Shown here: positions 48,949 through 57,292 of the stretch, piece after piece
Layout: each line of letters starts with the position of its first letter
Position numbering within the stretch: position 1 is the first letter of the stretch
Source of the DNA: Fluviicola sp. XM-24bin1
Lineage (GTDB): Bacteria > Bacteroidota > Bacteroidia > Flavobacteriales_D > Crocinitomicaceae
Length of the DNA: 64,000 bases
Assembly (NCBI GenBank): GCA_003149635.1
Contig: QCWI01000013.1
Location: 54,197 to 118,196, forward strand
Direction: 5' to 3'
Made by a program: the position numbers and the translations under genes
The notes under the pieces: model-generated
What the model was told of the DNA's origin: nothing
Database searches by the model: none
Seen by the model: the letters and a program-made list of their open reading frames with translations, nothing else

Positions 48949-51900
48949 TTGAGAGGGTATAAACATATCATATTTGTCCTCTTTGTGTTACTGAATGCCA
49001 GTGTTTTTGGGCAACAAGTAACAGAAGAACAGAAGGAGCAGGCCAACGAATTGTTCGAGAAAGAACAGTACGTTGAAGCAACCCCTTTGTTCCTACAAAT
49101 CCTATCTCTAGAACCCACTGTAGCGGATTGGAACTTCAAATATGGGGCGTGTCTTTTGTACAATGCAGGAGAGAAAAAAGACGCAATAAGATACCTCAAA
49201 TACGGTGTAAATACCGAAGGTACTGACAGTCGTGTTTTCTATTTCTACGGACGAGCACTCCATCTGAATTATCAATTTTCGGAAGCCAAGAAATTCTACC
49301 AACGATACTTATCAGAGCGAGAAAAAGCGGATAAGCGATACCCTGTGGAGCGGGAAATCCGCATGTGTAACAACGGACAACAGCTCCTCACGACTTTCAC
49401 GGATATCATCGTCACGGACAAAGTTCAGATTTCAGAAACCAAATTCTACGACATTTATTCGAGTTCGCGAACGATTCAAGGTTCGATTACCGTGAACCGC
49501 GATTTTCAATCCAAATTGGATAAAAAGAAAGGACACATTCCCATTGTACACTATGGCCCGGATGCGAAAATGATCTTTTATAGCAGTTGGGGAGATGATG
49601 AGAGTACCGGGAAAGATCTCTATCAAAGAATTCGACTTCCAGATAATTCTTGGGGAAAGCCACAACTGGTAAGAGGGAATGTGAATACCAACGAGGACGA
49701 GGACTATCCTTTCTTGCATAGGAGCGGGCAAGTCTTGTACTTCAGCTCGAAAGGGCACAATTCCATGGGAGGATACGATGTTTTCATGAGCCGTTACAAT
49801 CCCGATACGCAATCTTTCGGCCCACCTGAGAACGTCGATTTTGCAATCAGTTCTCCAGACGACGATTTATTCTACGTAGTAGATTCTAGCTTTACGAATG
49901 CTTATTTTGCTTCGGCCAGATCCAGCCAAAAGGACATGTTGCACGTGTACAAAGTGAAAGTAGTGCGTGTTCCCATTCAGGATGTGATTCTGATGGGGAA
50001 TTTCATCTCGGAGATCCAACCTGAAGACCAAAAAATAAAACTGAGCATTTTAAAGAACTCTAATGGAGATGAATTGGTCAAAATGCCTGTTGCTGCTGCC
50101 AACGGAGGTCGTTATTCTTATGTGTTCCCGCAAGGTGGGAAATACGATTATCTGGTAGAGGTCGAAGGTTCAGGAGACGAATTCCGATTCACCATCGATA
50201 TTCCCTATCTAGATGATTTCCGTCCACTTAAGCAGGAAATCATCCATACTACTGAGAACGGGAATGAAATAATTCGAATCATTAACAAGTTCGATGAAAG
50301 TGTAGAAGGTGCCGAGGCGATTATCGCTGAAGTGATCCGAAAGAAATCCGAGCTGAATGTAAATGTCAACGAGTTCGATCTGGATGCTATTGAGAATCAG
50401 CAAAATTTGGATGCTGTATTGGCCGACCTCGGATTTGACAACATGAGTTTGCGTGAAGTCTCGGGTCAATTGGAGGAACTAACTAACTCTACGGCCGACA
50501 ATGAGGAGATTACTGAGCGCGTTACATCCAACGTTTCCTCTGAATTGATTGCAAAAACAGAACGCATCAAGGAGCTGGATCAAATGGAGAAAGAATTGCG
50601 TGCCTCTGCTGAGAAAGCTACTGATCCCGTGACGCAACACAAGTTATTGACTGAAGCGAGTCAGAAACAACGAGAGAAGGAACAGTTGATCAAGCAAGTC
50701 CAAGGGTTGGAAGCTTTAATTGCCGATGTCAATGAAATTGGACAGAACGGCGCAGATCCTCAAAAGATCAAGCAAGTAGCGGAGCAGTTCAATGAATTGC
50801 GCGACTCCGACGAACAGAAAGCGCTAGAATACTTGGTTTCAGAAAAGGACGTGATCGATCAGGCGAAGTCAGGGTCACCAAATCAAATTAAAGATACATA
50901 CACGCAAGAGATCTTGCAGACTCGCGCAGATCTCCGTGAAGCAGACGACCGCAGAACGGAGTACAAAAATTCGGTAGAGAAGTTAAAAGCACGCGTGGTT
51001 TCCTTGGAGCGCGAGCGTGAAGGTGCCAAGCGTAAAGATCAAGAACGAATTGATACGGAAATTGAGGAGATCAAACAAGATATTGCGAAACGCGAAAAGG
51101 AAATCGAACGACTCAATGATCTTATCACGAAGAAAGAATTGGAATTAGATGCTACTGAGGATCGATTGGCAAGTTTCCAAAATGCAATGTCTACCGAAGA
51201 GAAATCGGAGGTGAATCCAGACGACGTTGTTGAGGCGACACAAGCAGTCGAAGCAATTTCTGCGGAAGAAGAGTTTAATTACGACAATGCGCTTGCGACC
51301 TTGGAGACCGAACATCCTGAAATCAATGGTGGTGATCCAATCGTAGATTATGCAGCAGAATTGGATCAGCAATATGAGGAAGATAAAGCTACGATTCAAA
51401 ACGATGCGTCTCTGACACCATTGGAGCAAGCGTCAAGATTGGTAGAGAATAATGAAGCGGCGATGGAAGCTGTCGACAACCAATTGGCAGAAGTCCAGCA
51501 AAAGCTAGAACAGGGCGAGGATGAACGATTGCGCGAGCAAGAAGCTGTTTTGCAGGAACAAAAGAATGAATTAGAGACTGAGAATGCTTCATTGGTTGCG
51601 GAAGAAGAACGATTGAAAGAGCAAACACCGGATGCAGCATTATCAAAAGAAGATGTGTTGGCGGAAGTTGCTCCTGCTCTCTTGCAAGAACTTGAAGAAG
51701 CCCAAGGGAACTCTAACCTATCAGAGCTTGAACAACTTCAAGAAGAGCAGCGCATTCGTGAGAATTTAAGCGTAGCCTTAGAAGCCGAAAACAACAATTT
51801 GAGTGAAGTGCTGCAGCAAAACCCAGATGATGAATCAGCGAAAGCCAAGCAAGAACTTGTTCGTCAGTTGATCTCGGAGAACGACGCTTCAATTGCCGAC

Positions 51901-54900
51901 GTTGAGAGTGCTATTGTTGCTATTGCCACTCCGGTACGTGTTGACATTACAGCCTTGGACCTTATTGCTGATGTCAATGGTAATTACCAAGAATCCAAAG
52001 GCGAGATTTTATCTGGTGATGGAACTCCACTAGAACAAGAAAAGGCACTGCTTGAGCTCAACGAAACCTTAATAGAGGATTTACAAGAGGAAGCTCAGAA
52101 TGTTTCAACGGCCTTGGAGGGAAATCCAAACGATGCTGAATTACAAGCGAAGAACAAAGCACTGAATGAAGCAATTGCTATTACCGAGACGGAAATAGCT
52201 GAGAACAATCAAAATATTACTGCTCTATCGACTGCGCCAACTCCAACAGTAACGGTTACGGCAGAAGAAATGCTTTCGGAGGTCGCTCCAAATTATGAGC
52301 AGGATCGCGCAGCAATTCAATCTGGTGAAGGTACACCTAAGGAGAAAGAGGAAGCTTTGAAAACGTTGGAGGAAGAAACGCTAGCTGATCTCCAAAAGGA
52401 GCAGGCGAAGTGGCAGAAACGTGCTGATCGCGACCCTGAGAACAAAGAAGCGAAAGCAAAAGCCGAAGCTCTGAATCAAAGTATTGCACAGCGTGAAAAG
52501 GAAATTGCAGCGATCGATAATCGAATTGCTGTATTGGATACAGCTTCTCCGCAGGCAACCGTTTCTGTTGAGACCATTATGGCGGAAGTGGCACCTGAAG
52601 TCAATAATGAATTGGCGGAAATTGATGGCTCCGATGAATCAGCTTCCGTGAAAGCAAGAAAAAAGGCAGGTGTAATTGCCGGAGTGTTGGAAACGCTCAC
52701 AAAAGAATTAGAAGCTGTCGATAAGGATTTGAATCGAAATCCTGATGATGCAGAATTAACAGCAAGAAAAGTGGCTATAGAATCGGCAATTCATGAACAG
52801 CAACAAGTATTGGAGCAGTTGCAAGAGACTGCAGTTAGTCAATTGACAGCTGAGGAGAAGGAAAATGAGGTTTCAGAAATACTTCCTTCATACACAGCAG
52901 GAGCAACAAGCGACAATCCAGAACAACAAATTCAAGCTGAAAAAGATTTGCAGGCTGCCCTTGAGAAAGAAATCGCTGAGAAGGAAAAATCGCTCGGCCA
53001 ACGTTATTCAGTTTCGGTAGCCATCGAAAAAGCCATTCAGGAGAAACTGTTGGAAGAAAGTCGTCAGCGAGAAGCGAATATCGATACGGATACTTCCAGT
53101 CCTTCTGCCGCTTCTGAATTCATTGCCAGCATTCGCGAAGAGAGTGGAGAAGAAGTAACAATGGCGTTGGCGGAAGAAGCTACTGATTTGGAATCTCTGC
53201 AAGCGCAGGAAGAAACGTTGGCGGCTTACGAATCGTATTTGGATCAGAAGATTGAAGAGCAGGAAACGTTAGTGGCTTCCGAACCAACGAAAGAAAACGA
53301 AGATGCTTTGTCTTGGTTGGTGGAAGAGCAGGAACGTGTGGCAAGAAAACGTCGTTCTATTAGCGTTTCTATTGGCGAATTGGAACAAGTTGCCGTAACA
53401 ACTCCAGGTGACAATCAGGAATTGAATGAACTCAATCAAGAAGAGCAACGCATTCGTCAAGCACAAGATGCGGAAGATCTAACCAATGCCGAAAGAAAGC
53501 AATTGGATCGTGAATTGCGCGAAGTTACGGAACAACGATTCGCGATTGAAAATGAAGAGGTATCCAATGCGTTGGTAGTGTCTAAGGGAACTTCGGAACA
53601 GATGCAAAGTGACTTAGAAGAGCGAGTAGATTCCGGCAGCGAAATTGTACAACGCACCTTGGAACATGCCGAAACCGAAGAAAAAGCGATTTCGGAAATA
53701 GAGGCGGAAGCAGCCACTGCGGATTCGGAAGCGGAAAGAAATTACCTTTTAAATGAGGCGAAAAAGCGTCGTGATGCATTGAACAATGATCTGAACGATG
53801 CCGTCGTAGCTTCCGAACTGGCCGCTATCGAAGAACAATACGATATTACTACCATGTCTCGTCCAGAGTTGGAGAAAAAGCGTCGTTCTTATACTATTCA
53901 ATTGGGTGAGATTTCTCGCGAGATTGAAGAAGTCAACGAAGAAATGTCTGAGGCGAAGCGTAAAGACCTTCCGGCATTAGAAACGAAACGAGAAGAGTTG
54001 ATCACTCGCAAAGAGCAAATTCAGGCGAACTTGGATCGTGTAAACGAACAACTTGGTAAGGTTGAAGAAACGCCAACTGCTTTGAACGAAGGCGCTTTAG
54101 AAGAAGAGATTTCGTTCAGCGAAGAGCGAGAGATTGCAGCCTCCGAGGAATACGAAGAATACCAGCAAACAGCTGTGGAGGCGTTGACTGTTGCAAACGA
54201 AATTCGTAATTTAGAGGAGGAATTGGGCGAGAAACGAATCGAACTACAACGCGCTGTGCAAAACAGAGAATCAGATGCTGTGATTCAAGCGAAAGCAGCA
54301 GAAATTCAAGCGTTGGAAGAAGAAATGGATCGCTTGGAGATCGAATTAACACAGAAGAAGTTTGTAGCCGATCAAGCCCTTCCTGAAAATGAAAACGAAG
54401 CAATGAAGATGCAGAATTTGGTAGCTCGCGGAATTCAACCGTTGAAGGTAACAGCAGTGGCGGCTGCCTTGATTCAAATGCCAACGACTGGCTTTGCTAT
54501 CAACACGGAATCTGAACGTCCGAACGATGGAGCCATCGAAATTCCCGTAGGTGTTACGAGTCCTCAAGGATTGGTGTACCGAGTGCAGGTCGGAGCCTTT
54601 GCGCGTCCTCTGCGTCCAGATGTCTTCAAAGAATTCAACCCGGTTTCAGGAGAGAAAATCGAAGGAACGAACATCACGCGTTACATGGCTGGATATTTCT
54701 CTAGCAGTGAAACGGTGGTAGATGCTCGTCAGCAAATCAGAAATTTGGGTTATTCAGATGCCTTTATTGTTGCGTATTGTAACGGTGAACGCATCACGTT
54801 CGGTGAAGCACGTCGACGAGAAGCAGCCGGAATTTGTGTTCCGAAACGTGCTGAAGAGATCATGATTGAAGTAGCTGAAAACACGGCTATAAATCTAAAT

Positions 54901-55803
54901 CTTCCTGTGAGTTCTGAACCGGAGAAATTGCCGGAATGGGCGTATGCACAATCACCTGGAGCAACAGATTCAGATCCAATTGAGAAAATGGAAGGATTGT
55001 TCTTTACCGTTCAAATTGGGGTGTTCAACCGAGCAGTTTCGGATTCAGATGTAAAAAACCTACCGGAAATTTCTACGTTCCGATTGCCAAATGGGCAAAT
55101 TCGCTACAACACAGGTAAGTTTGATTCGGCGGAAGAAGCATTGCCACGTCAAGATTTGGCGCGAAGAAGTGGGATCAAAGGAGCCTTCATCGTAGCTTAC
55201 TACAAAGGAAAACGTATTTCGATTGGAAACGCACGAAGAATACTTTTGGAATACGGCCCATCTGTCCTTCAGTCTCGTAAAGAAATCGAACCAGATGTTG
55301 TCGAAACACCTATCGTTCGTTCGGACAGCGTAAGACATGATGTGATCGAAATTACGCCAATGGAGGAGTGGGAGAAGCGCGTTCAGATTGTCACAGAGAA
55401 AACGTTTGAGGAATTCCCAAGAGATATTTTGAATCGATACAATGCCGAAGGTTCGTTCTACTATGATGAGAAGGACAAACGCGTGAAATCTACGATCTAC
55501 GAAAACGAAGATTACTTGCCGAACCTGTACAACTTCAAGGACGACGTAGATACGGTTTACCTTGAGGAAGGACTCCTGGACGATCAGAAAATGGAGACCA
55601 TTTACTTTGTCTTCACCGATTCATTGGTTCCTGGGGCCTTTATGGACTGGATGCTTCGTTGTAATTACAGAAGAGCGATCAATCGCACGTTCAGAGGCAC
55701 AGAAGTTCGTATCTTTGGAGTAGCACCAGAGGAAATAGATAAGATGATTGAACGAATCCGTTTGTTCGGTGTAGAACCAGAAAAGATCAAAGAAGAAGAG
55801 TAA
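48949..55803 (+). CDS. 2284-residue TPR-PD40-coiled-coil-SPOR envelope protein
   Basis: The start is TTG (MRGYKHIIFVLFVLLNASVFGQ) because no in-frame ATG fits: an in-frame TGA lies at 48940 and the ATGs at 48929 and 48939 are in other frames. Order: signal peptide (1-21), TPR region (~23-140), WD40/PD40-type propeller (~180-340, 'IFYSSWGDDESTGKDLYQRIRL', 'VLYFSSKGHNSMGGYDVFMSRY'), short beta domain (~345-430), then a coiled-coil of ~1300 residues (~510-1820) of E/K/Q/A-rich sequence including ~100-residue repeats, two SPOR-like domains ('VYRVQVGAFARP' at ~1874 and 'FFTVQIGVFNRA' at ~2016) and a ~180-residue C-terminal domain. TPR plus PD40 recalls PorE/PorW-like proteins, but OmpA is replaced by SPOR. 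SPOR domains bind denuded peptidoglycan, so a peptidoglycan-linked periplasmic stalk is my reading. Confidence 0.88.
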   Translation: MRGYKHIIFVLFVLLNASVFGQQVTEEQKEQANELFEKEQYVEATPLFLQILSLEPTVADWNFKYGACLLYNAGEKKDAIRYLKYGVNTEGTDSRVFYFYGRALHLNYQFSEAKKFYQRYLSEREKADKRYPVEREIRMCNNGQQLLTTFTDIIVTDKVQISETKFYDIYSSSRTIQGSITVNRDFQSKLDKKKGHIPIVHYGPDAKMIFYSSWGDDESTGKDLYQRIRLPDNSWGKPQLVRGNVNTNEDEDYPFLHRSGQVLYFSSKGHNSMGGYDVFMSRYNPDTQSFGPPENVDFAISSPDDDLFYVVDSSFTNAYFASARSSQKDMLHVYKVKVVRVPIQDVILMGNFISEIQPEDQKIKLSILKNSNGDELVKMPVAAANGGRYSYVFPQGGKYDYLVEVEGSGDEFRFTIDIPYLDDFRPLKQEIIHTTENGNEIIRIINKFDESVEGAEAIIAEVIRKKSELNVNVNEFDLDAIENQQNLDAVLADLGFDNMSLREVSGQLEELTNSTADNEEITERVTSNVSSELIAKTERIKELDQMEKELRASAEKATDPVTQHKLLTEASQKQREKEQLIKQVQGLEALIADVNEIGQNGADPQKIKQVAEQFNELRDSDEQKALEYLVSEKDVIDQAKSGSPNQIKDTYTQEILQTRADLREADDRRTEYKNSVEKLKARVVSLEREREGAKRKDQERIDTEIEEIKQDIAKREKEIERLNDLITKKELELDATEDRLASFQNAMSTEEKSEVNPDDVVEATQAVEAISAEEEFNYDNALATLETEHPEINGGDPIVDYAAELDQQYEEDKATIQNDASLTPLEQASRLVENNEAAMEAVDNQLAEVQQKLEQGEDERLREQEAVLQEQKNELETENASLVAEEERLKEQTPDAALSKEDVLAEVAPALLQELEEAQGNSNLSELEQLQEEQRIRENLSVALEAENNNLSEVLQQNPDDESAKAKQELVRQLISENDASIADVESAIVAIATPVRVDITALDLIADVNGNYQESKGEILSGDGTPLEQEKALLELNETLIEDLQEEAQNVSTALEGNPNDAELQAKNKALNEAIAITETEIAENNQNITALSTAPTPTVTVTAEEMLSEVAPNYEQDRAAIQSGEGTPKEKEEALKTLEEETLADLQKEQAKWQKRADRDPENKEAKAKAEALNQSIAQREKEIAAIDNRIAVLDTASPQATVSVETIMAEVAPEVNNELAEIDGSDESASVKARKKAGVIAGVLETLTKELEAVDKDLNRNPDDAELTARKVAIESAIHEQQQVLEQLQETAVSQLTAEEKENEVSEILPSYTAGATSDNPEQQIQAEKDLQAALEKEIAEKEKSLGQRYSVSVAIEKAIQEKLLEESRQREANIDTDTSSPSAASEFIASIREESGEEVTMALAEEATDLESLQAQEETLAAYESYLDQKIEEQETLVASEPTKENEDALSWLVEEQERVARKRRSISVSIGELEQVAVTTPGDNQELNELNQEEQRIRQAQDAEDLTNAERKQLDRELREVTEQRFAIENEEVSNALVVSKGTSEQMQSDLEERVDSGSEIVQRTLEHAETEEKAISEIEAEAATADSEAERNYLLNEAKKRRDALNNDLNDAVVASELAAIEEQYDITTMSRPELEKKRRSYTIQLGEISREIEEVNEEMSEAKRKDLPALETKREELITRKEQIQANLDRVNEQLGKVEETPTALNEGALEEEISFSEEREIAASEEYEEYQQTAVEALTVANEIRNLEEELGEKRIELQRAVQNRESDAVIQAKAAEIQALEEEMDRLEIELTQKKFVADQALPENENEAMKMQNLVARGIQPLKVTAVAAALIQMPTTGFAINTESERPNDGAIEIPVGVTSPQGLVYRVQVGAFARPLRPDVFKEFNPVSGEKIEGTNITRYMAGYFSSSETVVDARQQIRNLGYSDAFIVAYCNGERITFGEARRREAAGICVPKRAEEIMIEVAENTAINLNLPVSSEPEKLPEWAYAQSPGATDSDPIEKMEGLFFTVQIGVFNRAVSDSDVKNLPEISTFRLPNGQIRYNTGKFDSAEEALPRQDLARRSGIKGAFIVAYYKGKRISIGNARRILLEYGPSVLQSRKEIEPDVVETPIVRSDSVRHDVIEITPMEEWEKRVQIVTEKTFEEFPRDILNRYNAEGSFYYDEKDKRVKSTIYENEDYLPNLYNFKDDVDTVYLEEGLLDDQKMETIYFVFTDSLVPGAFMDWMLRCNYRRAINRTFRGTEVRIFGVAPEEIDKMIERIRLFGVEPEKIKEEE
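51290..52860 (+). repeat. Five ~100-residue coding repeats in the coiled-coil
   Basis: Units begin near 51340, 51640, 51940, 52260 and 52560, about 300-315 bp apart. Each has the frame [LV]-x-E-x-x-[AS]-E-V-A-P-x then a helical run, 'NP.DAE..AK' and a hydrophobic end. Examples: 'EEMLSEVAPNYEQDRAAIQ', 'ETIMAEVAPEVNNELAEID', 'EDVLAEVAPALLQELEEAQ'. Protein-level similarity is clear; DNA similarity is moderate, so the duplication is old. Confidence 0.75.
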
Positions 55804-55814
55804 GAAGGTTAAAA

Positions 55815-56102
55815 ATGATGATTATGAGAAACACGGATACAGATACGCTGGAACAGGTGGATGTAGTAGAAGAGACGGTTACTTCTAAGAATCTTATCGT
55901 TTTTAATGATGACGTAAACACCTTCGATCATGTGATCGATTCTTTGATTAAAGTTTGCAAGCACGATCCTATCCAAGCCGAGCAATGCACTTGGTTGGTT
56001 CATTACAAAGGGAAGTGCGATGTGAAATCGGGAGATTACGACACGCTGGAGCCGATGTGCACAGGACTTTTAGATCGTGGTATCTCCGCAGAAATTCACT
56101 AG
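55815..56102 (+). CDS. clpS: Clp protease adaptor ClpS
   Basis: The protein has 95 residues. 'KNLIVFNDDVNTFDHVIDSLIKVCKHDPIQAEQCTWLVHYKGKCDVKSGDYDTLEPMCTGLLDRGISAEI' is the full ClpS domain: N-D-D-x-x-T-F for ligand binding and the H-x-x-G-K segment for ClpA/C contact. It delivers N-degron substrates to ClpAP/ClpCP. It begins 11 bp after the giant SPOR gene and is the last coding gene of the operon. Several ATGs are close (55815, 55818, 55824). Confidence 0.93.
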   Translation: MMIMRNTDTDTLEQVDVVEETVTSKNLIVFNDDVNTFDHVIDSLIKVCKHDPIQAEQCTWLVHYKGKCDVKSGDYDTLEPMCTGLLDRGISAEIH

Positions 56103-56133
56103 AACATTTTTTTCGAAAAATTCCGCATCAAGC

Positions 56134-56163
56134 TTGTTGAAGCAAAAAAAGCTTGTATATTTG
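56134..56163 (+). promoter_or_regulatory. TTG-N19-TATATTTG promoter of tRNA-Arg
   Basis: TTG at 56134-56136 and an exact TAnnTTTG box at 56156-56163 with 19-bp spacing: the best promoter in the window. It should start transcription near 56170, about 30 nt before the tRNA. Confidence 0.8.
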
Positions 56164-56200
56164 CAACCCCAAATCGATACACACGTATTGAAAATTGGAC

Positions 56201-56274
56201 GGCCTCGTAGCTCAACTGAATAGAGCACTTGATTACGGCTCAAGAGGTTTCAGGTTTGAATCCTGACGAGGTCA
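56201..56274 (+). tRNA. tRNA-Arg (anticodon ACG)
   Basis: The cloverleaf is complete: acceptor GGCCTCG/CGAGGTC, D arm GCTC/GAGC, anticodon stem CTTGA/TCAAG with loop TTACGGC (anticodon ACG, expected to be edited to ICG), T arm TCAGG-TTTGAAT-CCTGA, discriminator A. CCA is not encoded. A TadA-type deaminase is needed for wobble reading; none is in the window. Confidence 0.96.
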
Positions 56275-56284
56275 CTAAGAAAGA

Positions 56285-56314
56285 AAGCCCTGACAGTTTT
56301 GTCAGGGCTTTTTT
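56285..56314 (+). terminator. Terminator of tRNA-Arg
   Basis: AAGCCCTGAC-AGTTTT-GTCAGGGCTT forms a perfect 10-bp stem followed by Ts, starting 10 nt after the tRNA. Confidence 0.92.
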
Positions 56315-56392
56315 CGTGTGAGGGCGAGTCTGAGCTTGCTCAAGCGAAGCTCTCGCACGGAAAAAGCTATTGCGCAGCAATGGGTTTTCTTT
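56309..56392 (+). repeat. Two further hairpins after the terminator
   Basis: TTTTTTCGTGTGAG (56309-56322) pairs imperfectly with CTCTCGCACGGAAAAA (56350-56365), enclosing GAGCTT/AAGCTC. Then AAAAGCTATTGC-GCA-GCAATGGGTTTT (56362-56387) forms a second hairpin with T tail. These may be extra terminators or a REP-like element. Confidence 0.45.
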
Positions 56393-56540
56393 CGAATAAT
56401 CTACGATGCTGTCTGCGGCGGTTCGAAATGGAAAGGACTTCAGATTCGAAAATCAATTCGCCCCATCGATTGTAAATCACCATGGAGAATCCTTGATCAT
56501 CGAAATGATCGTTGAGAACTGGGCCAAACGATTTCCATTA

Positions 56541-56885
56541 CTATCTATTCACAACAGGGCTATTCAAGGATGCCAGTGCAAAAGGGGATGGGGTTTCATT
56601 GGATTTACGGCGCTCCTGAATTTCGATACTGGTAATTTTGATTACCGTCGTGTTGTTCACCATGAGTTCGTAATCCAAGTCTGGGTGTAAATTCAGGCAA
56701 ACGATAGAATCATTGAGGTCGCCAATGGAATATGCTAAAGCAAGTTGATCGTTATCATTCAAGGGGCTTAAGCGAAGCGATTGAATTTGAATATGCGTAT
56801 TGACTTCGTAACTAACAGTTTCGTCGTTTTGAGCGCTCGCTGTGAATAAGATCAACAAGGCAACAAGTGTACAAGCAATTTTCAT
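56541..56885 (-). CDS. Small exported protein of unknown function
   Basis: The 114-residue product has the signal peptide MKIACTLVALLILFTASAQ. The mature part is predicted beta-rich ('VSYEVNTHIQIQSLRLSPLND', 'ALAYSIGDLNDSIVCLNLHPDLDYELMVNNTTVIKITSIEIQ'), like one Ig/Fn3-type domain, with a single cysteine. No family is recognised. It is divergent from the OmpA operon at 57293 and convergent to tRNA-Arg. The 226-bp gap between the tRNA terminator and its stop contains the hairpins listed above and no gene. Confidence 0.72.
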   Translation of the reverse strand: MKIACTLVALLILFTASAQNDETVSYEVNTHIQIQSLRLSPLNDNDQLALAYSIGDLNDSIVCLNLHPDLDYELMVNNTTVIKITSIEIQERRKSNETPSPFALASLNSPVVNR

Positions 56886-57292
56886 GAGATTCGAAATTAA
56901 GTAAGCAATGGAGGATGTTGAGTAAATGTACGGCTCAAATCAACGTAGAGACTACCCTCATCTTCCCAACGTGGACATAATGCTTCCGAACGATGAGAGT
57001 AGTGAGAAGGGTGTAGTCTCTAATCTGCCCAAAAAAAGATTTCATCCATCCTGAGTTCTGTTTTGATTTGCTCTGTAAACCGCTCGTTTCGTTCGAATTT
57101 TAGGAACTGTAATTGCACAATATCGGCACGAAATTTGCGTTCTCAGAAAAGGTCAATCAATTCATTTGCCTAATCGATCGGAGGTCAAGAAAAATCTCAC
57201 TATGTTTAGGTATTCGAATAAAATGGAACGACTACTAACGTTTACAGATTATACCCATTTTACTAACTGAGAATCTACTGAATTAATCATAT
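56886..57292 (+). other. 407-bp intergenic region with competing inverted repeats
   Basis: No gene is seen. The left arm TAGAGACTACCCTCATC (56946-56962) can pair through its end with GATGAGAGTAG (56992-57002) or through its start with AGGGTGTAGTCTCTA (57008-57022). The rest, to the ATG at 57293, has no clear -7 box. Confidence 0.55.

Noticed and set aside
56406-56690. 94-codon plus-strand ORF after tRNA-Arg
   Set aside because: It overlaps the exported protein at 56541 antisense and shows no recognisable pattern or promoter.
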